Origin: a virus | Direction: 5' to 3' (one strand) | Virus record (IMG/VR): IMGVR_UViG_3300040806_002004 | Location: 1 to 20,420 of that record | Length of the DNA stretch: 20,420 nucleotides | Shown: one piece after another, positions 9,101 to 14,284 of the stretch | Layout: every line of letters starts with the position of its first letter | Position numbering within the stretch: position 1 is the stretch's first letter | The notes under the pieces: model-generated | The model's input: the letters and a program-made list of their open reading frames with translations, nothing else | Databases searched by the model: none | What the model was told of the DNA's origin: nothing | Translations under genes and position numbers: made by a program

Positions 9101-9506
9101 CTCCTATTGATTCTTGGTATTGTTGTGCTGCTTTATTTACAGCTTCTGTATTTTGAGCAAGTTTTTCTTCTGTTCGTAATGTAGCTAAGGTAGTATCTAA
9201 TATACCTATTTTAGCATCACCAATTGCTTTATTTTTACCAAAATGAGATGAAGCTATTCTATCTTTTTCAGCTTCTATTCTTTGAATTTCTTGTGTAATT
9301 GATGCAGAATCACTCAGTCCACTAACCGATGATTTCAATTCACTATTAAACTCTTTTATTTTTTGGCCTAATTTTGTTCTATAATCAATTTCTGAATCAA
9401 TATCCGATTGAATATCGGCTATAAGAGATTGGGAAACTTTCAGAGCGTTCTGATATTCCTGTTCTAATTTAATTCTCTCTTTTTGTTGCTTTAACGATTC
9501 AGCCAT
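6195..9506 (-). CDS. Tape measure protein (1103 aa)
   Basis: This is the tail-length tape measure, which sits inside the tube and is ejected with the DNA. Residues 1-135 are charged coiled coil. A hydrophobic segment follows at 213-231 (WRTAMVGFVALLGMSLLTM). Then comes the conserved-looking tape-measure core (about 235-530) with FRQETGILNGQFEG and GLSADAIGNVNKLFQNAFG. Six 11-residue Gly/Ile/Ser repeats lie at 702-767, and further hydrophobic Gly/Ala-rich segments follow (about 770-795, and after 890). An AAAGGAAC Shine-Dalgarno lies ahead of the ATG. It is the largest gene in the window and sits between the chaperone-like genes and the initiator gene, the standard place. At roughly 0.15 nm per residue it predicts a tail near 165 nm, although processing could shorten the effective ruler. 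Confidence 0.93.
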   Translation of the reverse strand: MAESLKQQKERIKLEQEYQNALKVSQSLIADIQSDIDSEIDYRTKLGQKIKEFNSELKSSVSGLSDSASITQEIQRIEAEKDRIASSHFGKNKAIGDAKIGILDTTLATLRTEEKLAQNTEAVNKAAQQYQESIGGALDKMTGHLNQVPVLGGMLGSLAKKGADGIKNKLGKAAKQFTVDFNDGMREGKSQAAGLANAMKKSAGAVFKSIFSWRTAMVGFVALLGMSLLTMDKMQKSTIAFRQETGILNGQFEGISSKIGTVSGIAQGMGGSLEDGAKAAGAMFNAFGGVEDVSSAVLNNTTKLAVGMGLSADAIGNVNKLFQNAFGQSQDLAQNMVNITVQASNLAGVPADKVLKDMAESSEEVYTYFKGSPQSLQKAAIQAAKLGTSIKQAAGVAKGLLDFESSINSELEASAILGTNLNFNQARYLAAQGDVVGAQQATLKEVSKLGDLTKLNVYQQEALSKAAGMPIGDMINQQRIQKQLGNLKGKDLEAAQALISSGKDLSKLDKAQLQDALKKQKTTNEMNTSMDVLKGQLANIGMQVGQLLMPLAQGLMKWINDGGMKILKGGIEKVQTAFDKMGDWFTANKPSIMSFIDGMKEGFGVVKDAVMKAYDIIKPAFDWIGDKLAGLSGEEAGSAGGLGKKIVVLGAAFMGLKLVFPLLKLIGGGIFGIGKNLLSLGKTTTKTASSSGGFLKTLGNGIKSIGQGLGGAIKSIASGLGGAMKSIGSGIGGLISGISRGIGTALNVIGKGLGGFLKGLSGGLASLANPAALIGLAAITLAFIGLAAAMRIMAPALEPLGKMFKSIFEGIAAIVVPVIEILVNGFVQLADVIGNTMIGMMEAFAPIVETVAGAFVSIAEVVGETIIGVFDSIGNTLGMIVEKSGKASEVAAMAVAITALGGALAVFGVGAGAGAAAGGIGNAVGAIGNKFASWVSGEEQQPTGPLAMLEKLITFGPGITTFSSHLVTSIENFDIFLEKVQSSITPIQSLTQVLNEFSTAMFGVAMAAKGLDVKNIGFITGMAGAATGGSAKLPELVSKLAEKIGLIEGGKGDNKELFKKLDELKDAVLLGALIEMDGEILTRGVRARSEAKDRVNYASRLLS
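7206..7403 (-). repeat. Six tandem 11-residue repeats in the tape measure
   Basis: Six consecutive 33-base units encode IKSIGQGLGGA, IKSIASGLGGA, MKSIGSGIGGL, ISGISRGIGTA, LNVIGKGLGGF and LKGLSGGLASL (tape measure residues 702-767). The pattern is hydrophobic residues at positions 1, 4 and 8, Gly at 7 and 9 or 10, and a basic residue near position 2 in most units. Eleven residues is close to three helical turns, so the units would form a regular Gly-rich amphipathic or membrane-active helix. The DNA copies have diverged, so the repeat is maintained at the protein level rather than being a fresh duplication. Confidence 0.85.
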
Positions 9507-9525
9507 CTAATACAGTTCCTTTATA

Positions 9526-9774
9526 TTAGTTTAATAAACGTTGCCACGCTTTAGGAATTGGTTTTCCTTGTTTTTTTCTTTCTTCTGCTTTTTTTCTTAA
9601 TGCAGTGAAGGCATCATCTAAATCTTTTCCTAATTTTGCAAACTCTTTATCACCTTTGAGTTTTTTACTCAAACCTCGTTTAAATAATGTATCTATAAGT
9701 CCTTCTGGAAGATTAAACTTTTTTGTTAAAGAATCTTTAACTACTTGCCTTTGTTCCGTTGTAAGTTTTTTCAT
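9526..9774 (-). CDS. Small basic protein upstream of the tape measure (82 aa)
   Basis: This small, strongly basic, helical protein is of unknown function. The sequence is dominated by Lys-rich helices (TKKFNLPEGLIDTLFKRG, then KKLKGDKEFAKLGKDLDD) with a C-terminal KPIPKAWQRLLN. I place the start at the ATG ending at 9774, because GGAG stands 9 bases ahead of it. A GTG 15 bases further upstream would give 87 residues but overlaps that site. It has its own TATATTTATA element (9801-9810) just after the terminator of the previous transcript, and lies 19 bases before the tape measure gene. The position suggests a tape-measure-associated or assembly protein. The high charge would also fit nucleic acid binding. 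Confidence 0.75.
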   Translation of the reverse strand: MKKLTTEQRQVVKDSLTKKFNLPEGLIDTLFKRGLSKKLKGDKEFAKLGKDLDDAFTALRKKAEERKKQGKPIPKAWQRLLN

Positions 9775-9800
9775 ATTTTTATACTCCACATCTATACTAC

Positions 9801-9810
9801 TATAAATATA
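9801..9810 (-). promoter_or_regulatory. Late-promoter-like element (TATATTTATA)
   Basis: This is one of five exact copies of the element in the window. It lies 27 bases upstream of the ATG at 9774 and directly after the T-tract of the terminator at 9815-9844. The local minus-strand context is ACTATATTTATAGTAGT. It would start the transcript carrying the 82-residue gene, the tape measure and the baseplate genes. The complement reads TATAAATA, the T4 late-promoter octamer, but that orientation would point away from the genes. Confidence 0.5.
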
Positions 9811-9814
9811 GTCT

Positions 9815-9844
9815 AAAAAAAAAGTGAGGAATTTACTTCCTCAC
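9815..9844 (-). terminator. Intrinsic terminator with the stop codon in its loop
   Basis: On the minus strand the sequence reads GTGAGGAA, loop GTAAA, TTCCTCAC, then nine T residues. The stem is a perfect 8 base pairs with a 5-base loop, a textbook rho-independent terminator. The left arm encodes the last codons of the 80-residue protein (Val-Arg-Lys), and the TAA stop lies in the loop. The gene therefore ends inside its own terminator. Confidence 0.9.
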
Positions 9845-10075
9845 ATTTACATTTGGTCCTTTAGCTTGTGAATTTGTAGATTTAGAACTTTTTTTAAGTT
9901 GTTCTTCTTCCTTTTCTTTAGCCTCAGCAAGTTGTTTATAATAAAACGTTCTGATATGTACTGGTAACCTATAAACTCCTTCTTGAGTGAATCCATTACC
10001 ATAGTAACATAACTCAAAAATTTGCTTATGGAGCATGACTGAGTAATTAGTCGGTAGGCCAAAAAAACCCCACAC
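9833..10075 (-). CDS. Small tail-assembly-chaperone-like protein (second chaperone ORF)
   Basis: This is probably the second component of the tail assembly chaperone pair (lambda GT role, T4 gp51-like place), which would hold the tape measure during tube assembly. The 80-residue reading starts at GTG 10075. The segment LPTNYSVMLHKQIFELCYYG, then YRLPVHIRTFYYKQLAEAKE, resembles small proteins following gp26 in T4-like phages. The C-terminus is a charged helix and a low-complexity tail. It overlaps the gp26-like gene by 29 bases in the +1 (equivalently -2) frame. No Shine-Dalgarno precedes the GTG, and an in-frame ATG (10036) lies past the upstream stop. Translation could start internally or come from frameshifting on the U7 run at 10061-10067. 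Confidence 0.7.
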   Translation of the reverse strand: MWGFFGLPTNYSVMLHKQIFELCYYGNGFTQEGVYRLPVHIRTFYYKQLAEAKEKEEEQLKKSSKSTNSQAKGPNVNVRK

Positions 10076-10802
10076 CCATTGGAATGGGCTTCACCTCCGT
10101 ATCACCAGTAGTTGGATTAGTGAAAGGGAATTCCATATTGATATCAGGCTGGTGTTTCCTAACATTTTCTCGGAATGCTCTTGTATCTCTTGTTAAAAAC
10201 TTATTGTTGATGAAATCATTGATTGATTTTACATCTTCTTTACCATCAACAGAGGTAATCATATATCGATACCTTGTAGTTAATTCAGCGGATGGTGCAT
10301 CTTGATTTAATCTATTTAATGCTTTAATATCAGCATCAATTTTCTTTTCATCACCATGAGTTAATATTCTCCATTGAAGATTTACTCCTGTTGTAGTGGT
10401 ATATGTATAAGAGTTTTCTCTATTTAGTAGTTCTAAATCAGTTTCTTTTGTTTGTACTTTTGATAAGTCAACAGATGTTTTATGAGTATCACCCATTTCA
10501 TCTTGTACCTGAACAGTATATTCTGGACCATAACCCAAAATACGAACTGCCAACATTATAGCATTTTTGTCCCCCAATATAATATCATCGATATTAATTT
10601 TCTTATCAACTATAATTGATTCGAATAACTTATCAAGTACCACCCCCTTTCTAATAAGATTCTGTGAAGCAAGAATTTCTTCTTCTTTCGCAGTCATGTA
10701 CTTGATTTCAATTTGACCAGAAGATAGGGGATTATCTTCAGGATAACATTTACCTTGTGATGGGAGTGATATCACTTCAGTAGGAAAATCGTAATTTGCC
10801 AT
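10047..10802 (-). CDS. gp26: T4 gp26-like baseplate/tail-assembly protein
   Basis: This 251-residue protein resembles the T4 gp26 family (T4 baseplate protein family). The N-terminal part has the characteristic order SLPSQGKCYPEDNPLSSGQI, EIKYMTAKEEEILASQNLI, a VLDKLFESIIVDKKINIDD helix and LGDKNAIMLAVRILGYG. The second half is charged and helical and ends VGFFWPTD. By gene order it sits exactly where contractile tails encode the first tail assembly chaperone: after the tube and before the tape measure, overlapping a small downstream ORF in another frame. I infer that it chaperones the tape measure rather than, or as well as, being a structural hub part. A TATATTTATA element lies 25 bases upstream. 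No clear Shine-Dalgarno is seen. Confidence 0.8.
   Translation of the reverse strand: MANYDFPTEVISLPSQGKCYPEDNPLSSGQIEIKYMTAKEEEILASQNLIRKGVVLDKLFESIIVDKKINIDDIILGDKNAIMLAVRILGYGPEYTVQVQDEMGDTHKTSVDLSKVQTKETDLELLNRENSYTYTTTTGVNLQWRILTHGDEKKIDADIKALNRLNQDAPSAELTTRYRYMITSVDGKEDVKSINDFINNKFLTRDTRAFRENVRKHQPDINMEFPFTNPTTGDTEVKPIPMGVGFFWPTD
10061..10070 (-). other. Candidate programmed frameshift site
   Basis: The mRNA reads GGG UUU UUU UGG in the gp26-like frame: a U7 run (10061-10067) preceded by four G. The downstream frame is open only from 10090, just after a TGA at 10091-10093, and the upstream frame stops at 10047-10049, so the run lies within a 44-base window. A Phe-tRNA on UUU (10064-10062) can re-pair on U's after a +1 or a -2 shift, and both enter the 80-residue frame. 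The fusion would read through GVGFF(F)GLPTNYS and be about 322 residues long. A short hairpin (CCCAT, 4-base loop, ATGGG at 10075-10088) lies just upstream. No clear downstream stimulatory stem is seen. Confidence 0.45.
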
Positions 10803-10826
10803 ATAACTTTAATTTAATTTGTTTTA

Positions 10827-10836
10827 TATAAATATA
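10827..10836 (-). promoter_or_regulatory. Late-promoter-like element (TATATTTATA)
   Basis: Exact copy of the element, 25 bases upstream of the gp26-like ATG and just downstream (in transcription order) of the tail-tube terminator. Its position between a terminator and the next gene supports a promoter role for the two chaperone-like genes. Confidence 0.5.
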
Positions 10837-10865
10837 TACTTTTTAAAAAGTTGAAAAAAAGACAC

Positions 10866-10897
10866 AAAAAAAGTTCTCACTAAGAGAACTTTTTTCT
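10866..10897 (-). terminator. Intrinsic terminator after the tail tube gene
   Basis: An inverted repeat, AAGTTCTC / GAGAACTT with a 5-base loop, is extended on both sides by A/T runs. It gives an 8-12 base-pair stem followed by a T-tract in either direction. On the minus strand it lies 26 bases after the tail tube stop. It would end the abundant sheath/tube transcript and insulate the chaperone-like genes from it. The symmetry would let it work on both strands, although no plus-strand gene ends here. Confidence 0.9.
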
Positions 10898-10922
10898 TTA
10901 TAAAAAATAAGTTGGAGCAATA

Positions 10923-11411
10923 TTAGAATTCTAAGATAGCATAATCGTAAGAAAGTGTTAGTTCAATCGAAGTAGGTTCGTTTGATGACCAATCCAATCC
11001 ACCGAAGTTCGCAGATTGAATAAATGCACCTTTAAGAGTCCATTGTTCGATTTTATCACCAACAGGTCCTAATAGATAACACTGGATATCTTTCTTATAG
11101 AAATCAGCATACCCATCTCTACCTGTGATAGATTCGTGAGAAGTTCTCACCCACTCCATTACAGCTTGTGCACCTGAAGGTACGATTGGGTCATAAAGTG
11201 TCATGGTTACATCTTGCCAATCACCTTTACCTTTAAGTTTTCTCTTAACGTTAATATGGTCAAGAACAACAGTTTCAAACTGAATAGTTGGTCTTGTTGC
11301 TACTTTAATAAGATATGAAGGAATACCATCAATTTCCATGATGAACCTATTTTGCATTTTAGGTTCAAAATTGGTATAAAACATATCGTTAAATTCTAAT
11401 ACTTCTGCCAT
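10923..11411 (-). CDS. gp19: Tail tube protein (gp19-like)
   Basis: This 162-residue major tail tube protein belongs to the T4 gp19 family, whose hexamer rings stack to form the inner tube. Recognisable features are MQNRFIMEIDGIPSYLIKVA (19-38) near the N-terminus, a KRKLKGKGDWQDVTMTLYDP strand pair and the C-terminal GAFIQSANFGGLDWSSNEPT followed by LTLSYDYAIL. T4 gp19 is 163 residues, so the length fits exactly. A good Shine-Dalgarno (AAGGAG) precedes the ATG, and a TATATTTATA element lies 27 bases upstream. A strong terminator follows. Own promoter, strong ribosome site and terminator together fit the high copy number needed for the tube. Confidence 0.95.
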   Translation of the reverse strand: MAEVLEFNDMFYTNFEPKMQNRFIMEIDGIPSYLIKVATRPTIQFETVVLDHINVKRKLKGKGDWQDVTMTLYDPIVPSGAQAVMEWVRTSHESITGRDGYADFYKKDIQCYLLGPVGDKIEQWTLKGAFIQSANFGGLDWSSNEPTSIELTLSYDYAILEF

Positions 11412-11437
11412 TTTGTTTTCTCCTTAATTTGTACTAT

Positions 11438-11447
11438 TATAAATATA
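11438..11447 (-). promoter_or_regulatory. Late-promoter-like element (TATATTTATA)
   Basis: Exact copy of the element, 27 bases upstream of the tail tube ATG, in the 60-base gap after the sheath gene. Minus-strand context is GGACTATATTTATAATAGT. It would boost tube expression over read-through from the sheath gene, after which no terminator is visible. Confidence 0.5.
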
Positions 11448-11471
11448 GTCCTTTTTATTTTTTATTTTAAA

Positions 11472-13853
11472 TTATGCCGAGAATGAAGCTCCTGTTGGGA
11501 GAATGTTGAAATCTAACACGATGAATTCAGCAGTTTTCGTTGGTTGTAAGAAAATCTGTCCAGCCAAGATGTTTCTGTCGATTACATCAGGTGTGTTATT
11601 AGTTTCATCCATCACTACTCGGAATGCATATAAACCTTGTCTTTGTTGGATTCCTTCTAAATATGGATTAACAGTATTTAGGAATCTTCCTCTTGTTTGT
11701 GCCGTATTTTGTTCGAACACCAAGTATCTTGATGTAGAAGCAATATACTTCTTAACTTTGATAAGTAATCTTCTTACGTTGATTCTATCAAGTGCAGATG
11801 CTCTATCTTGAAGAGTTTTCTGACCGAATGCAACGATACCTTCACCAGGGAACGCTGCGATTGGGTTAACTTTTCCTTCATATAGTGTATCTCTTTCAGC
11901 ATGTGTTAATCTGTTTAATACAGATACAGCACCTACGATACCACCTCTGTTTAAACCTGCTGGTGCAAACCATTCAGCGGCAACAGCATCGTTCGCTGCA
12001 TATATTCCAGGCATCAATACTGAAGGTGGAACTGCAGTTAATCTATTTGTTCTTGAATCGATTGTTTTAACCCATGGGTAGTAAGTACCAACATAGTTAG
12101 AATCTAAGTTACTTGCCTGTTCAACTGCCTGTGAAATACTATCAGTTGAAACTTGTCCTGTACCAGAGTTGTAAGTTACACCAACAACATCACCGATATA
12201 GAATGCATCTTCTCTTGCTTCTACCATATCAACCACTTTATCAAATACATAAGAGTGATGTCTACGAACAATACCAGGTACTGATACTAAGTTAATATCA
12301 AAATCATCTGGATTAGATACTGAGTTAATTGCCTTTACATAAGCAACTGAACCACTTGAAGTTGAAGTAGAACAATTGAATCCTTGAGTGTTACCACTAC
12401 CAAAGTTAGCAGATGAACCAGCAAGTGCTACTTCAGTTGTTGGAGATACACCATCGAATCCTTCTTGGAAACCAACAACAAATTGTCTCTTATTTACATC
12501 AGTTGAATCAGAACCTGTCAATTCGAATCCAAATGAGTGAGTACCACCATCAATCGTTACAGTACCATCAAATGCAAATACGGTAGTTAAACCATTTCCA
12601 GCTCCTGTTGGAATTGGTGATAAGAAATGTGCATTATCAGTTTTAATAGTTGTAGTTTCTAAATCAATACCACTATACTTAACTCCATTAGATGATGTGT
12701 TATCTTTTGAACCAGTGGAGAATATTACACCAGGAGTGATTGAATCTGAACCAGAGATTGGTGATAAATACTTACCATGTCCAAATGGTCCAGCAGTTAC
12801 AGGGAATGTACCCTCTGCCTTAGTTTCTACTCTAATAAACTTAGAACGATTTACATAATCACCATTTTCTGTTTGTTTTCCATTCGCATCGATAACAAGA
12901 TTTCTATCACCGATTACTTTCTTAATATAGTTTGGTGAAGCAGGGTCTAAGTTAACATTATTATATGTTTCTAAGATTACAGGTCTCTTATCTGTATCAG
13001 AGTATCCTCTAACAGCAACTGAGAAAGTTGAGTAATCAGTAGAATTATTAGTACCAGCGGCTTTTACACCAAATATTCCAATTTTATATTCTTTGTTATA
13101 ATTTGTACCATCACCAATAGTATGGAATCTGAAGAGGTCATGTCTTTCACCAGAAATTAACTGAGATTGTATCCAAGGAGTTGATGCATGTTGAATATCT
13201 TGTGTGAAAACTTGTTCTCCCAATTCTAAAGCGATTACTTGAGAACCACTTTGTGCAATATAGTTTGTTTGGTCACCAGCTGCTTTTTCAAAGTACTTAT
13301 AAACATAAGCCTTTTTAGAACCTCTTGGTGATTCACCAAATACATCGGAAATATCATTTCCTGCACTTGGAAGTACAGATGCTGATAATTCTGTTCCTAA
13401 CGCTGAACCACTAATATAGAATGCTGATGCAGATGGTTGAGAATCAATTAAATTTGCTGCTGTTTCAGCATCTGCAATAACACCAACTGATTCATCACCA
13501 GTGTGAGTTGCATGTAAAACTCCAACTAATTTTTCTCCTCCGTCAGAACCACTAATTACGATACCAAAAGGTCTTTGGTGAGTATATCCACCAATATGTC
13601 CAACACGAACAATCGTTACAGTTCCAGCTTCTCTTAGATAATTTTGTACGGTATATCCTGTATAGTACGAACCATCAGGTGTTCCGAATATTTCTTCAAA
13701 TTCTGATTGTGTATTTACAACGGTTGGTACGAAAGCAGGTCCTTTTTTAGTAGGTCCAATTATTGCTGCTCCGATTTCACCAATCCCTTGTGCTAAGAAA
13801 GATAAGTCATTCTCTCTTGTGAATACACCAGGTGATACAATTTTTTCTGCCAT
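11472..13853 (-). CDS. gp18: Tail sheath protein (gp18-like)
   Basis: This is the contractile tail sheath subunit. The N-terminus (SPGVFTRENDLSFLAQGIGE, then AAIIGPTKKGPAFVPTVVNT and EFEEIFGTPDGSYYTGY) and the C-terminus (LEGIQQRQGLYAFRVVMDET, DRNILAGQIFLQPTKTAEFI, DFNILPTGASF) carry the conserved sheath core that wraps the tube and interlocks between subunits. At 793 residues it is longer than T4 gp18 (659). The extra length lies in the Ser/Thr/Gly-rich middle (about 110-560), which in sheaths forms surface-exposed insertion domains. An AAGGAG Shine-Dalgarno precedes the ATG. The tail tube gene follows after 60 bases, the normal order. Confidence 0.96.
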   Translation of the reverse strand: MAEKIVSPGVFTRENDLSFLAQGIGEIGAAIIGPTKKGPAFVPTVVNTQSEFEEIFGTPDGSYYTGYTVQNYLREAGTVTIVRVGHIGGYTHQRPFGIVISGSDGGEKLVGVLHATHTGDESVGVIADAETAANLIDSQPSASAFYISGSALGTELSASVLPSAGNDISDVFGESPRGSKKAYVYKYFEKAAGDQTNYIAQSGSQVIALELGEQVFTQDIQHASTPWIQSQLISGERHDLFRFHTIGDGTNYNKEYKIGIFGVKAAGTNNSTDYSTFSVAVRGYSDTDKRPVILETYNNVNLDPASPNYIKKVIGDRNLVIDANGKQTENGDYVNRSKFIRVETKAEGTFPVTAGPFGHGKYLSPISGSDSITPGVIFSTGSKDNTSSNGVKYSGIDLETTTIKTDNAHFLSPIPTGAGNGLTTVFAFDGTVTIDGGTHSFGFELTGSDSTDVNKRQFVVGFQEGFDGVSPTTEVALAGSSANFGSGNTQGFNCSTSTSSGSVAYVKAINSVSNPDDFDINLVSVPGIVRRHHSYVFDKVVDMVEAREDAFYIGDVVGVTYNSGTGQVSTDSISQAVEQASNLDSNYVGTYYPWVKTIDSRTNRLTAVPPSVLMPGIYAANDAVAAEWFAPAGLNRGGIVGAVSVLNRLTHAERDTLYEGKVNPIAAFPGEGIVAFGQKTLQDRASALDRINVRRLLIKVKKYIASTSRYLVFEQNTAQTRGRFLNTVNPYLEGIQQRQGLYAFRVVMDETNNTPDVIDRNILAGQIFLQPTKTAEFIVLDFNILPTGASFSA

Positions 13854-13894
13854 TTTTATTACTCCTTGTTAATTACGTTGTGTAAATGTACACA

Positions 13895-13904
13895 TATAAA
13901 TATA
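13895..13904 (-). promoter_or_regulatory. Late-promoter-like element (TATATTTATA)
   Basis: Exact copy of the element, 42 bases upstream of the sheath ATG, in the 79-base gap after the small coiled-coil gene. This is the longest distance to a start codon among the five copies. It would give the sheath its own transcript. Confidence 0.5.
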
Positions 13905-13932
13905 AAATAGTTTTTCAAAAACATTATTTAAT

Positions 13933-14220
13933 CTATTCAGAATCTTTCTCTTCTAAATTTGCAGGAACAAAAGTATTAGTTTCTGGGTTATAATTACCAT
14001 CACCATACTTTTCATTCAATCCTTTAAACAATGTTTGTTCTTGCTCTTGTAACTGTTTATGTTGTACTAATAGTTGTTCTTCAATCTCAGTCAACTCATC
14101 TATTCTTCTTTTTTTCTCGATAGAAAGTTGTCCTAGCTGTGTAAATATTGCTGAAACATCTTGTCTTAACTTATTGATTTGTTGAACTTCTTCTTCTGTA
14201 AACTTAATTTCTTTTGTCAT
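13933..14220 (-). CDS. Small coiled-coil protein (95 aa)
   Basis: This 95-residue protein of unknown function is almost entirely helical, with heptad-like charged and Leu/Ile spacing from about residue 8 to 70 (EEVQQINKLRQDVSAIFTQL, then RRIDELTEIEEQLLVQHKQL). It ends in a short extended tail, GDGNYNPETNTFVP. It has no membrane segment. Small proteins of this look occur beside structural genes in T4-like marine phages, but I cannot name a role; an oligomeric assembly factor or linker is plausible. A TATATTTATA element lies 32 bases upstream. No Shine-Dalgarno is obvious. Confidence 0.8.
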   Translation of the reverse strand: MTKEIKFTEEEVQQINKLRQDVSAIFTQLGQLSIEKKRRIDELTEIEEQLLVQHKQLQEQEQTLFKGLNEKYGDGNYNPETNTFVPANLEEKDSE

Positions 14221-14251
14221 TTTGATATATTTTGTTTATAGTTCTTATATA

Positions 14252-14261
14252 TATAAATATA
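14252..14261 (-). promoter_or_regulatory. Late-promoter-like element (TATATTTATA)
   Basis: Exact copy of the element, 32 bases upstream of the small coiled-coil gene, inside a longer run of alternating A and T that follows a T-rich stretch. The A/T-rich setting makes a chance match more likely here than at the other copies. Confidence 0.45.
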
Positions 14262-14284
14262 TAGTTTTTTTCAAAACATAAAAA

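Noticed and set aside
9526-9789. GTG start at 9789 for the small basic protein
   Set aside because: The ATG at 9774 has GGAG at a suitable distance, and the GTG start would place that site inside the coding region.
9847-10062. A 71-codon minus-strand frame overlapping the small chaperone-like gene, reachable by -1 slippage at the U7 run
   Set aside because: It starts at TTG and its translation lacks family-like features. A -1 shift would require GUU/UUU mispairing because the base before the two UUU codons is G. The +1/-2 frame encodes the recognisable protein.
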